From the NCBI GenBank assembly GCA_907163375.1, contig CAJQUW010007461.1:124001-188000 (forward strand): DNA of 64,000 nt, written 5' to 3'. The notes below the pieces were generated by a model. The model was not told the origin of the DNA. It saw only the letters and a list, made by a program, of their open reading frames with translations, and did not search any database. This stretch comes from Prostheceraeus crozeri (taxonomy: Eukaryota; Platyhelminthes; Polycladida; Euryleptidae). Below are positions 50,028-60,515 of this stretch, one piece after another. Numbering within the stretch: position 1 is the stretch's first letter; each line of letters opens with the position of its first letter. Made by a program: the position numbers and the translations under genes.

Positions 50028-51479
50028 AGTGCATTGATTTACTTACTGTTATAGCTTCAACCTTATCATTTGAATGAAGAAGAACTGCATTGTAGATTGC
50101 TATTTATCAATAAATTTTATCATAACCTGAACATTGAGTGAATCACCTAGCTAGAAAACGTATAGAGACATGCATTAATAGTCTTTTGAATTTGAAAAAA
50201 ATGCATGTAGTGCAACTTTTACGTGGCCTTGCTCTATGATTTTTCTTGAATACTATTTCTGTGCATTTAACTTGCGGTCCCACGATTGCCATTACTGCGA
50301 CTTCCGTAACTTTTCAAATAGACGTTTTTATCATTATTTTTCATAACTTCCATCAAATAGAAAACAGCATATAAAACATCAATATGAATATCATGTACTT
50401 CAGATATAACGAAATAAACAGATGAACGCGATGATCTGCATATTTATTGGAAATTACATCGAGATGCGGAAAAATAGAAAATAATTTCAAACCGAAAACC
50501 TAATCAATTAGAGGTTCGGAACAAGAAAGTAATAAATGTTTACATGTGCTAAAATTACTTATTTTAATGCTGCAGTATCCTAACAGAGAATGTTGATAAA
50601 TTGAATGAGATATTGTTCCAGAACTCGCGTCATTTCCATGAAAATGCGCGTTCCACTGAAGGTCCTTCATTGGCAAGTCTGAATCATCACTGCAGATGAA
50701 TATTAATCACTTAGTCCTTGGTCGCAATCGCACAGGTAGTTCTGGCATCATTCGTTCACAACATGCGATTTTACTTAGGTAACCCTTAAGTTTGCATTAT
50801 GTCATTTTCGAGAAGCCGATTCAGAATGATGTGAAGAGTGTATGCGGAGTAGGCTACTTTCAAATAAAATGAATGCAGTTTCTATTCTTTCATCAATGCA
50901 TGCATAGAATACATGCTCTTTCTTCGCATTTAAACCGTTTAACTATAACTGCCTGTTCTGACCAAAGTGACCCTTACACACTTACTTTGGTTCTGACCAT
51001 CAGGTCATAATAATTTCCACGTCGTTTTGTGTCCTTTATCCAAATATCTCTAGAATATTTGAAAATATTCTTCTATTCTAGCATTAACAATAATCTTGCA
51101 TTTCACTTTATTAGATTCTAAATTTTCATTATTAGTCCACAAATGTGATGAATTTAATTGTTTCAAAAAAAACTTTTGATTCGCCAGGACCATGTCAGTA
51201 AGATCAAGTTTTTCGAAATAATATAAATTAACAATTCTTTTGAAATAAGACCAACTTAATTTTTCATAATGCTATCATTTCTCCTGAAAGTAATTCTTAT
51301 TCTTATTCATAAGTTATTTCGCTCATTAGAGTTCATTTCGCTTATCAGGTGTCAGGTTCAGCAAATGCGGAATTATTCATTTTGTAGCAGTGCCCAACTT
51401 GCCCTAAAGAACCATCAGCCGCTGGATGCTGTTAACTGAGACTGTTTCCAAATGGTATATAAAAATGTACGTGTAGTGT
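50028..51479. other. No recognisable gene
   Basis: AT-rich sequence without convincing exons. A small hairpin (ACCAAAGT and ACTTTGGT) with a duplicated TTCTGACCA lies near 50955-51000. Nothing else is supported. Confidence 0.5.
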
Positions 51480-52060
51480 TGTGACCATCTGATCGTGACG
51501 GTCGTAACCTTGTGAATGTTCTAATTGGCGTTATTGGTCCCATCCTCTTCACTATCTCTGTCGACTGTTTATCCCAGATGCATGGGAACTCTAGGTGCAT
51601 GTGCATGTTAAAGTACGCAGACGACATCCTTCTTATCCATGCTGTCCGTGGGTCTTTTCATGATCGTCTGCAAGAGGAATGGGATAACACTGTAAATTGG
51701 TCTCATGCTGCTTCATTGCTTATAAGTCTTTCGGAGTTAAGTGCTCTGAATATCATTACTAAGAGGAACAATTGCTATGTTAATCCAATTAGAGTTTTCT
51801 TGAGACAGACCTCGAAACTGTTATTGAAAATGCTGGCTCTCTGAGGTATCTTGGAGTCAATTTTTCCGACGATTTAACTTGGAATGCCCATGTAAAGTAC
51901 TTTGAGCGTGATTGCCAATGCTTCTCAGACGTTTCGTTTCCATCAATAACAATGACAGTCATCCTTTAAGATGTTTGTTTTGTAGTAGATCTCTTGTACG
52001 GTTCATTCACTCGACTTCTAGGCTGCTGCCTCCAAAAGCGAAAACGAAATGCTACTCCAA
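51480..52060 (+). pseudogene. Decayed CR1/L2-like LINE reverse transcriptase fragment
   Basis: The plus strand encodes GVIGPILFTISVDCLSQM, then MLKYADDILLIH (the YADD catalytic box of a reverse transcriptase), then in neighbouring frames LRYLGVNFSDDLTWNAHV. The order GPxLFxIxVDxL, YADDxxLL, YLGVxxxxDLxWxxH is the RT motif B-C-E region of CR1/L2/Jockey-type non-LTR retrotransposons. The reading is broken into several frames, so it is an old fragment. No 5' endonuclease domain or 3' tail is recognised. Confidence 0.8.
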
Positions 52061-54120
52061 ATGATTTATAAGATTTTGCAAATGATTTTTTATTTCTACA
52101 CAACAGAGGCTTTTTTTTAGCTAATTCGAAATGAGTTAGCTATTTTTATACTCAACAAAAAGTTTGAAAGGGCTGTATATCTCGTGCATTTTTCCAACTT
52201 GAGGCCAATAATTAAAGTAGTACTGAAGGGCTGAAAAATCACTTCCAGCTGCTGACCATCATATATAAAGTTAATAATTGATTGCAAATGACTTCGTAAT
52301 CATCTTTTACAGAATTTGAGGTTTTTGTGAAACATGGAACAAATTAGAACATCGGGTAGCCAATGCTCATCTAAAATAAGAATATTTCGTTTGTGTTCAA
52401 AAATGCTCTTTGATTTTATTTGCTTGAAAGCGGTCGAGCGTCCGGAAAGCTTTCGGAATAAATAAAGAAGTCAAGTGAGAGCAAGTTTTTGAAATATTAA
52501 CGCCAAAGAAATAAATCCGATGACCCTCAAAGTCAATGTGTTCAACAAAGCAGTTTTAGAAATAATGATAAAACAAGATACCATCATGAAGACAATTAGA
52601 ACTCTAATGAATTATTATCATGAACCAATGCTACAGACTTGTTGTTCTTCAGCGTTCTTTAATGAAACATAGGAATTCAAATATTTGGGTAAATATGAAT
52701 TCAAAATTATAAGGCAGGTAGAAAGCAAATATTTCATCTTTATAATCAGCGTTTTTGAAAATTCCCCAGTGTGAGAGAATGTAAAAGTTGTTGACAGGTT
52801 TGTTTTGGTTGAGTGTACAGTAGTGGTGAAATTTGGTCTATTTTTGACACAAGTCCAGTTGGTGATACAATTGAGTGGGTGATGTTTGTGCATTTGAGGT
52901 GAAGGCAGTGGTACTGCACCGGATGAATATTTGCCTTTTGGTGACTTGTTTGTTGCATGTGGTGCAGATGGATGTAGGCCTAAGCCTCATCATGCAGGTC
53001 GCATCCTTGGCGATCTGTTGTCCTCTTCTGATTCGCCAGGTTCCTCTGATTTTGCCTTTGTTTCAAAAGAAGTGGCAAAAAAATTTCGTCTTCACAGCTG
53101 CGAGACAACGTAGTATATTCTTTGGGTGATCATGAATTTAAATCCTGACATTTTTCATTAGATGCTAGTTTTGAAATATAGATTTGTGCTGTCATCACAA
53201 TGGAATGTCAGCTTATGTCAGAATTCAGTGAAAAATTTTTATATCATCAAAAGTTTTAGTTCTTCACGGATTTCCAGGAGTCCTCCGATACCGTCGTGAG
53301 GAGTACATATGCTACATACCTTGCCATGTAAGTTTTGTTCTCTCGATAATTCCGTCTTTACAAATTGTCGAAGCAACTGTAGAGATGTGCAGATATTGAA
53401 AAAGCGCAGCAGCTACACATCTGTCCACAAATTTAAATTTCGTATTTTTATGAATATTTCAAATACTGCGGTGCACATAATGAAATGATCTCTTGAGACT
53501 GTAGGCGTGCGTATTTGCACGTGTAATTGGAGCTAGAAGAGCCGTAGGCTGACTGATGAGAAAGAACAAGATGATTTATCACAGGTCTCTTTCATCTAGC
53601 TACACGCCTAGACGTACACAGCTTTTAGTTAACTTTGAGCATCAACACAGATGCCGCTGAAATTCAATTATGATTGTGCCAGCATTCATCTGTGCAATTT
53701 GCTCATAAATAGAGAAATTCATAGGGAATTTATTTTCGATGTTGAGTAAACAACTTGACCACGACAGTGAGCTGGACAGCGGTCTTGACTTGCCCGTGAT
53801 GCGTCACGTTTCACAGTGATCAATGGCGTCACGATTAAAATGGTCTGTTCCGCACAAATCACAATAGTAACGAAAGTTTTAAAGGGGTAAAAACACGACG
53901 CGATTAGAATCTGCGACCGATGTATCAAGGGGAGGCTTAGTAATAAACAATTTTCTTCCGAAATTTCGTGGCGGTCGTGACAAAAACACTACACAATACT
54001 CCAAAACCCATGTATCATACATATCACATAGATTGTACATATTCCTCAGATAGCGAAAGAGCTATCAATTAGATCATTTCAATAGAGACCACTATCTATA
54101 AAAAAATAACAACACTGTGA
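52061..54120. other. No recognised gene; one short unassigned frame
   Basis: A 60-codon plus-strand frame at 52931-53113 (MPFGDLFVACGADGCRPKPH, then HAGRILGDLL) has a protein-like composition but no family is recognised. Other frames of 60-90 codons on both strands are unconvincing. Confidence 0.35.
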
Positions 54121-54124
54121 AGTA

Positions 54125-54215
54125 AACGATAAATCAAATGGCCACACAAAAGATGTGCTGCTGGCAGTATTCGAACCTGCGACCCATGATGACTAGACCA
54201 ACTGCGCTACAATCG
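54125..54215 (-). mobile_element. tRNA-derived SINE, head and start of body
   Basis: On the minus strand an A-box-like TAGCGCAGTTGGTCTAGT (54192-54209) precedes a B-box GCAGGTTCGAATAC (54167-54180). Acceptor-stem pairing is absent, so it is not a working tRNA. The body continues to lower coordinates with GGCCATTTGATTTATCG. Confidence 0.6.
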
Positions 54216-54394
54216 TTTTCATGCGACTGTGTCAATAGGCAAGATCAAACCCTCACCACCACACATCAGTTGTCATAGCAAATATGATCAATGTAATGAT
54301 ATCTCGTCACCATTGTGAATGCCGACGCTAAGGCAAGTAGCGGGGATCGATTGTCCTCCAAACAGTTCGTAAATGGAATTAGCAATAGAATAAA

Positions 54395-54440
54395 ATTAAA
54401 TGAACGGTAGATCAAACCGCCATGCAAAAGATGGCAGGAT
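54395..54440 (-). mobile_element. Second, truncated copy of the 54.1-kb SINE body
   Basis: GAACGGTAGATCAAACCGCC and GCAAAAGATGGCAGGAT match the body of the first SINE (AACGATAAATCAAATGGCC and CACAAAAGATGTGCTG) in the same orientation, but the tRNA-like head is missing. This is consistent with 5' truncation during retroposition. Confidence 0.4.
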
Positions 54441-55951
54441 GAACGACAGAGATGTCCATCAAAGCATCTATTTTATAAAAGTTATATTTCATGCAATTTT
54501 ACAGGTCTTACGAACTATTAACTGACAAAGCAATTTTTCGCTATTTTTACAAATTTTTTAGAAGTCCATTTAAGAAATGGATATTTTCTGACAGGAGAAT
54601 CCTCAGGATTTTCTCAAGGAAAATCATTATGGAATGTGAAAGAAGAAGTCATAGGCTTTCAGATGATAATGAAGACATTAACAAATTCAAAGTTTATTTT
54701 TTTTGCTTTTTGGTCGACCTTCCCGTAAAATACTCCTATATGGAACAGGAGAACAAGAAAGAGGCAATTAATCAGAAATTAACTTATTCGGAATGAAACC
54801 TCTAAGTCAAGTAGGTAAATCTGGTTCAGCCAATAATCCGTGATGATCACTTCCATGGTGTAGAAGTGAGTGTAGCCTAATATGAGCGTTTGATATAATT
54901 AGAACAATCCTTTTTTGTGTCAAACGTCACTTTGTGATCTGTTGAAAGAGAGGGAGATTGATCGATGTTGAAAGTGACGAAACTTGGGTTCTTTCTCATT
55001 TCGATAAGCCTGAATTTGCTATCTGCTCGTGTAGCGTTGAGAGGTTGAGCAGTGAGAAGTCGGTTACTGCTTTGTCGCTTTTGTTGTGAACACAGCGATA
55101 TTGTCGCTATGATATGATGCTGTCTCATTGGTAATCATGACAGGCTATACATGTAGTGCATAGCTCCCACTTACAGGTTTTCCTCAAACATTCCGAATTT
55201 TCGGTCATAAAATGGTGTTTTTCTAAATTGAACTGCCCGAACGTAAGAAAACACTAACTTACGAACATGTCGGTTTCTACAAGCCGCAATCAGACCTAAC
55301 TAAATAGTTTTGAAGAAAAAATGTCAAGACATTATTTTGGTTCAGTTAAAAGAAAGTAATTTTGAGTACATCTTCTCCGTTACAGACTAAAACTGAGCTA
55401 AAATGCTGTCTTCAAAAAATGTTCCCAAAATGAGCTTTCCAACCCCTTTTCAGCTATGATCAGCAATGATATCATTTTACGAATTTGATAAAATGATGGA
55501 ATTTTATATCATGTTATCTTTGTTTATTGAAAATATGCCATTTTTAGTGAAACATACAGACAGGCCTGCACAGTCAATACATCTAGTCATGCGAATTTCT
55601 CTATTTACACTGCTACCATGTATACTTTTACTGCTCTTAGCAATGAAATTAAAATTAGATTGCATGCAGCATCGATAGATTCCAAATAATGGAAGACCGA
55701 AGAAAGCAGTTTGGTCATACAAAGCTTCTTGTATATCAAAAGTTAGGTAGGGCCTGTGGCCAATACATTAGACATCGCAAGTTTTGATTTAAGCTTTATA
55801 CACTCGAATCACAAATATGCCTACAATATGCAGTTGGCTAGGCCAACAGCATCTAAAGTACGAAAAAAATCTAAAAATGTTTAGATTACAGTAGAATTGC
55901 ATTTAGATTACATTTAACGAATTGATGGCAGTGTACGGGTGGACGCTTTCC
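54441..55951. other. No recognisable gene
   Basis: AT-rich sequence with frames up to 101 codons (54491-54796, plus) that match nothing known. Confidence 0.45.
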
Positions 55952-56514
55952 ATTTTGTTATGTTTATCAAAACACATTTTTCTTCACCCACTTGTATTTT
56001 TGCCATAGACGATTTAGTAAAAAATAAAAATTTTTACAAGCCCGACGTTTCGAGTGACCACACTCTTCATCTGGGGAACGGCCGGCCAACGAAAGAATGG
56101 CTTAAATATGCATCCGCGAACGAACGTTCATGTGACTCGCTCATGTTTGCGATTGATTTTTGGTTGAAGTCTTCTAATGTATTCTGCTTCGGACACTCTA
56201 GTTCTCAAAGGATTAAGCTGTTGATCAATGATTTCAATTCTAAACATATCAATAGTGGCATTGTTATATTCAGAATGGACAAAGCGAACATGATCAGATA
56301 GGGCACTTTTGTTGTCTTTACTCTTAATACTGTATTGATGTTCTTTAAAACGATTATTGAGCGGACGATTGGTAGAACCAATGTAAAATTCACTGCAGAT
56401 ATTGCAAGTGAATTTATAGACGACGTGTTTAATGTAACAATTGTTGATGTGGGGATTCGACTTACAAATATTGCAAGAACAATCATTGATGTTTTTATTG
56501 AAAGTATTCAAATT
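55952..56514. repeat. Left inverted arm of the Penelope-like element
   Basis: The reverse complement of 57553-58119. It contains, in minus-strand order, the end of the linker, the GIY-YIG domain, the stop codon and about 170 bp of downstream sequence with the hammerhead-like motif. Confidence 0.92.
56048..56073 (-). ncRNA. Hammerhead-ribozyme-like motif in the left Penelope arm
   Basis: The minus strand reads CAGATGA, A, GAGTG-TGGT-CACTC, GAAA, then CGTCGGG. The core box is one base from CUGAUGA, stem II is a perfect five-base stem with a four-base loop, and GAAA follows immediately. Hammerheads of this kind are described in Penelope-like elements. Stems I and III were not convincingly paired by eye, so activity is uncertain. 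Confidence 0.5.
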
Positions 56515-57630
56515 GTGTTTTAATTGTTTTCCAGGCTTAGGAATAATTTTAATTGGTAATTGGTATTCATTAGTAAGTTTTGTTAATTTTCGCAGGTTAC
56601 TGTCATAAATAAAGTCGACATGGAAATTACATTGTTTTTGTTCTGTAGTATTAGTACGAAATTTCGTGTTCAAAAATGTTTTGTTTTTCAAGTCAGAGTC
56701 GGAGTAATTATTATCTTTTAAATTGTGAATGGTAGAATTCATATGCTTCTGAAAAGCATTATTATTGGAACATCTATCCTTTATATATTTGAATGTATTA
56801 TTCACAAAGTTGGTTTCTACAGACTGAGATATCCAACTCCGTTTATCTAACGTAATGCCAGAGTGAGTTGTCTTTTTAAAAACTTCAAATTCAATGGTAT
56901 CGGATATCGATAGAGTTAAATCTAAAAAGTTAAGTTTTCCGTCCTTTGGAATTTCGATGGTAAATTGTATGTCAGAATGAATAGAATTAAAGACATTCAG
57001 TATATTTTCAAATATATTGGGATCATTTTCAAACGGACCGAGGATGATGTCATCCACATATCTGCGGAACAGCTTTGGAACAATATTGTGTTTTTCCAAA
57101 ATAGTAAGAGCTTTAGTTTCAATGTAATCAACAAAGATTATAGCAAAAGGGGGTTCAAAATGGGATCCCATGGGACAACCTTTAATTTGCCGAAAATGTT
57201 TGTCTTTGAAAACAATTTCATAATTAAAGGAAACGAACTTCAATAAATCAATCATATCAGAAACCGTTATCTTCAGATTATCTATTTTGTCCCAATGTTG
57301 TTCCGCAAATTTAGCTACAACTTTCATACCTTCAACTAAAGGTATACTGGGATAAAGATTTTTGATATCTAGAGAAACAAAGGTGGTTTTTCCTTTAGGT
57401 ATAGGATCAATCAAATTTATATCTTTAATAAGATCATAAGTAGTTTTTATGTTCGAAGGAACATAATTAACTAGTTGATTGAGGAAGTGAGTTACAAACC
57501 AATCAACTTTTTCGGTTAGTGTATTCACACAAGAGGCAATAGGTCTTAACGGAATTTGAATACTTTCAATAAAAACATCAATGATTGATTGTTCTTGCAA
57601 TATTTGTAAGTCGAATCCCCACATCAACAA
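56128..57630 (-). CDS. Penelope-like reverse transcriptase with GIY-YIG endonuclease (N-terminally truncated)
   Basis: The 500-residue frame has RPIAS (29-33, RT motif 2), SLDIKNLYPSIP (86-97, motif A, Asp88), GCPMGS (151-156, motif B), YVDD (191-194, catalytic motif C) and LNFLDL (233-238). After a linker with CSCNIC (384-389) comes the GIY-YIG nuclease: YKFTC and EFYIGST (405-420), NNRFKEH (425-431, conserved Arg427) and SEAEYI (480-485, catalytic Glu). This RT-linker-GIY-YIG order is diagnostic of Penelope-like elements, whose RT is related to telomerase and primes on nicked DNA. The first about 25 residues are read through the inverted arm and are not genuine; family homology starts near residue 27. 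Full-length proteins carry roughly 200 or more residues before this point, so the copy is truncated. All recognisable catalytic residues that remain are present. Confidence 0.9.
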   Translation of the reverse strand: MLMWGFDLQILQEQSIIDVFIESIQIPLRPIASCVNTLTEKVDWFVTHFLNQLVNYVPSNIKTTYDLIKDINLIDPIPKGKTTFVSLDIKNLYPSIPLVEGMKVVAKFAEQHWDKIDNLKITVSDMIDLLKFVSFNYEIVFKDKHFRQIKGCPMGSHFEPPFAIIFVDYIETKALTILEKHNIVPKLFRRYVDDIILGPFENDPNIFENILNVFNSIHSDIQFTIEIPKDGKLNFLDLTLSISDTIEFEVFKKTTHSGITLDKRSWISQSVETNFVNNTFKYIKDRCSNNNAFQKHMNSTIHNLKDNNYSDSDLKNKTFLNTKFRTNTTEQKQCNFHVDFIYDSNLRKLTKLTNEYQLPIKIIPKPGKQLKHNLNTFNKNINDCSCNICKSNPHINNCYIKHVVYKFTCNICSEFYIGSTNRPLNNRFKEHQYSIKSKDNKSALSDHVRFVHSEYNNATIDMFRIEIIDQQLNPLRTRVSEAEYIRRLQPKINRKHERVT

Positions 57631-57943
57631 TTGTTACATTAAACACGTCGTCTATAAATTCACTTGCAATATCTGCAGTGAATTTTACATTGGTTCTACC
57701 AATCGTCCGCTCAATAATCGTTTTAAAGAACATCAATACAGTATTAAGAGTAAAGACAACAAAAGTGCCCTATCTGATCATGTTCGCTTTGTCCATTCTG
57801 AATATAACAATGCCACTATTGATATGTTTAGAATTGAAATCATTGATCAACAGCTTAATCCTTTGAGAACTAGAGTGTCCGAAGCAGAATACATTAGAAG
57901 ACTTCAACCAAAAATCAATCGCAAACATGAGCGAGTCACATGA
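57581..57943 (+). CDS. Inverted second copy of the Penelope GIY-YIG domain
   Basis: This plus-strand frame of 120 residues repeats the last 117 residues of the minus-strand Penelope protein without a single amino-acid difference, including EFYIGST, the conserved Arg and SEAEYI. It belongs to the right arm and has no RT of its own, so it is a by-product of the inverted organisation and not an independent gene. Confidence 0.85.
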   Translation: MIDCSCNICKSNPHINNCYIKHVVYKFTCNICSEFYIGSTNRPLNNRFKEHQYSIKSKDNKSALSDHVRFVHSEYNNATIDMFRIEIIDQQLNPLRTRVSEAEYIRRLQPKINRKHERVT

Positions 57944-57997
57944 ACGTTCGTTCGCGGATGCATATTTAAGCCATTCTTTCGTTGGCCGGCCGTTCCC

Positions 57998-58023
57998 CAG
58001 ATGAAGAGTGTGGTCACTCGAAA
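57998..58023 (+). ncRNA. Hammerhead-ribozyme-like motif in the right Penelope arm
   Basis: Identical to the left-arm motif but on the plus strand: CAGATGA box, GAGTG/CACTC stem II and GAAA. The same core substitution (A in place of U4) is in both arms, so it predates the arm duplication. Confidence 0.5.
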
Positions 58024-58119
58024 CGTCGGGCTTGTAAAAATTTTTATTTTTTACTAAATCGTCTCTGGCAAATATACAAGTGGGTGAAGAAAAATGTGCT
58101 TTGGTAAACATAACAAAAT

Positions 58120-60176
58120 ACATTTACCGACTCCGCGTTATATTTGTGTGTCACATCTGCTACTACATTGCTTGACAATCCGTGTGATAGACCGACTGAC
58201 TGACAATAGCCTGTTGCTTTTCGCTACATGAATCAACCAGTGGGGAAGGACATGGGTAGAACAAACGAAAGAGAAAGAAAATTACTTCAATACAAAATGC
58301 GAAGAATCTATGATCAGAAAATATAAGGGAGCAAAAATGTTTCTTGATATCATTTTATCATTACCGATCTTTGCTTTTCAGAAATGCTACTTCGTTCTGC
58401 TGACTATTTTACCGTGTCAAACTGAAACCAATGATTTTCTTCTTTTGGCAGAAAGTTTGTTTAATTTTTGTTAGCTCTCAGTAGTCGGTGCTCTACAGAA
58501 ACGCCGGCAGTTCCTCCCTTTCATTAATATTATTATCTATGGATCATCAGTTCTCCACATTTCCTGGTTGTTTGTTTTCCTTCCCTCGTCATACACGAAG
58601 CAAGCTTCATAGATGGCCGTAAAGCTCTGCATCAACATTGCATCAGAGAGTTCAAACTTCGTACTCTTTGTATTCTTTATCAGCAACGGTTCTAAGTTCC
58701 GTAGAATTAATTCAGTTTATCTCTCATGCATTGGATAATAAAGTTGTTCTCACGCAGCACTCATTGTTAAAGTACTTTCCATATTAACAAATAAATTCCT
58801 CAACTGTGAATGTCATTCGCTTTTTATGAGAGGTATTAAATGATAATTTTGGATGAGTTGCGCCTTTGAATTAATTATCTCATCTCCGTTTAACGTTTTG
58901 TTTTCCGCTCACAAAATTTAGGTCAAAACTCAATTAAGAGATAGTAGATAATAAAAGATTTATTTTATCTCAAAGAAAACATTTCGGACATGACATTCGT
59001 GTACAGCAGCAGTTCATTCAAAGGCTTATTAAACGGTGGCGATTATCGCAAGGCAACAAAACATTTAAACTGTGAAACGACAGCAAGTGTAGCGAAGAAA
59101 ACATATTAGAAATTAACAGTAAAGGAAAACGCTATATATACCGATAGGCAGGCACAAAGGTGAGCCAATTCAATGTCTAGAGGTCACAAGTCAACTCAAA
59201 AGTCTCTCAAATATATTCAAAGGCAAAAATCAGCATATTAACAAATTTGGACGGAAATTGGGCGTAATCTTCTCTATCGGAGCGATCTTTCACGCATATG
59301 AAGAATAGACAGATGATATCGTCGTGAAGGCGAGTGACGATGATGCGAAATTGAAGAATAAAGAAATCATCACATAATTTAAAGTATTATCAATGACCAA
59401 ACACTTATAATATCTACTTATCATTGACACCGATAGTTTGAAATATAAATAAGATTTCCAAATAATTAAAACAAACGTGGTTGCGATACACCAGGAATGT
59501 GGATAAATCGAATTTCAGTTAAATGAACATCTGAATCATTTAAAGAAACATCAATTCTTATGTACAAAATTCTTGACAGTCAAAACATTTTCTTTAGTAG
59601 ATATCAAATCTTATGCATGACAAACAATTTGTATAAAGAATAAGCAGCAGTAAGTAAATAAAAGTAACACATTTTCATCAAACGTGCGACTTCATTAATG
59701 AACTATTATTGAAATATCATTATCTAATACAGCATCAAGAGGACATCATTAATTTTCTAGAATTTGCCACAAATAGTCAATCAAGAGTCCGAGAATTCCA
59801 AGGCATTTCAAGGAGTTTTCCAAGGCAACCAGAATTCCTTGAAACACCTTTACACGGACTTTCTTGCGGGAAAACGCAACAATAAGACAAAGACAAGATC
59901 GTCAGCAGAATTATAAAGCGAGGTAGAAAGATACTTTGGGTCTGAGATTTACAAAGTAAAGAAACAATGGTGAACAATGAGATAATGGGAGAGAGAAAAG
60001 ATGTGTGAAATCAGTCAAAGTGTTTCAAGGAATGTCGTTAGTTCAAGTATGGCAAGCTTGGTCCCAAAATGGATGCATCACAGTGGAAAAAATAAAAACT
60101 ATTAATCTGTACCGAAATCTGGGCAAGGAAATTGCATCTTATTGTTCTCTGTTCTTATTGTTCTTATCGTTCACCG
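58120..60176. other. Gene-poor sequence downstream of the caveolin stop codon
   Basis: This includes the probable 3' untranslated region of the minus-strand caveolin gene just below 60177. Short repeated words (TTCAAGGA and TTCCAAGGCA) lie near 59795-59857 and 60024-60034. A 66-codon minus frame (59777-59977) is not recognised. No other gene is seen. Confidence 0.4.
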
Positions 60177-60515
60177 CTAGCCACTCTTCTGAACCACTTC
60201 TATCTTCGACAGACAAAGTCCGCAAGTGGTACAGCATGGTCCAACAACAGACTGTAGAATGGCTTCAATGAACTGTCGGATCATATTGCACCTCATCTCA
60301 AATACTCGACAACCTGGGGTGATGCACCAGATGTATTCAAAGGCCAAGCATGCAAAGAGAATGCCCCAGAACAACGCAATGCAGATGCCGCATAGACAGG
60401 TCATAAGCTTGTAACAACAACCAATCCCGCACGTGTAGCATTTGTATGAGTTCTTCCATACACAGTCGATACTGTGAGCGCCTTCTGGTTCTGCCAACAC
60501 ATCTTCAAACTGCAC
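60177..60515 (-). CDS. cav: Caveolin, last coding exon
   Basis: The minus-strand exon starts after the acceptor TTTGCCTTGCAG and encodes 112 residues to a stop at 60177-60179. It begins VQFEDVLAEPEGAHSIDCVW, carrying the caveolin signature FEDVIAEP with one conservative change (I to L). Residues 17-36 align with the scaffolding domain (DGIWKAS to YR in human CAV1, here DCVWKNS to CCYK). Residues about 37-67 form the hydrophobic hairpin that inserts into the membrane (GICIALFWGILFACLAFEYI then W). The intron sits in phase 0 at the position equal to human CAV1 residue 66, the conserved CAV1 exon 2/3 boundary. Caveolins oligomerise to shape caveolae and bind cholesterol. The exon is very rich in cysteine (16 of 112), far above the three palmitoylated cysteines of CAV1. 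The N-terminal exons are to the right (higher coordinates) and were not recognised inside the window. Confidence 0.93.
   Translation of the reverse strand: MQFEDVLAEPEGAHSIDCVWKNSYKCYTCGIGCCYKLMTCLCGICIALFWGILFACLAFEYIWCITPGCRVFEMRCNMIRQFIEAILQSVVGPCCTTCGLCLSKIEVVQKSG

Larger units (their letters stand above)
55952..58119 (-). mobile_element. Penelope-like retroelement, 5'-truncated, between inverted 565-bp arms
   Basis: A reverse transcriptase plus GIY-YIG coding region on the minus strand is bounded by two arms in opposite orientation, 55952-56514 and 57553-58119, leaving a 1.04-kb spacer. Each arm contains the GIY-YIG end of the coding region and the downstream untranslated end. The arms differ at only about four or five bases and one 4-bp indel, so the arrangement is recent or kept similar by gene conversion. 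Inverted or tandem terminal copies are a known peculiarity of Penelope-like elements. About the first third of a full-length protein is absent. No obvious target duplication was identified. The element stands between single-copy sequences with no host gene nearby on the left. Confidence 0.9.
57553..58119. repeat. Right inverted arm of the Penelope-like element
   Basis: The partner of 55952-56514; it has an extra four bases (ATTG) near 57585 and a few substitutions concentrated in the outer 60 bases. Together the arms could form a very long hairpin. Confidence 0.92.

Noticed and set aside
54160-54218. A functional tRNA gene on the minus strand
   Set aside because: It has tRNA-like promoter boxes but no acceptor-stem pairing, and a repeated body follows it, so a SINE fits better.
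56335-57866. Further ORFs of 62-120 codons on both strands within the Penelope element
   Set aside because: They are shadow frames of the RT/GIY-YIG coding region or its inverted copy.
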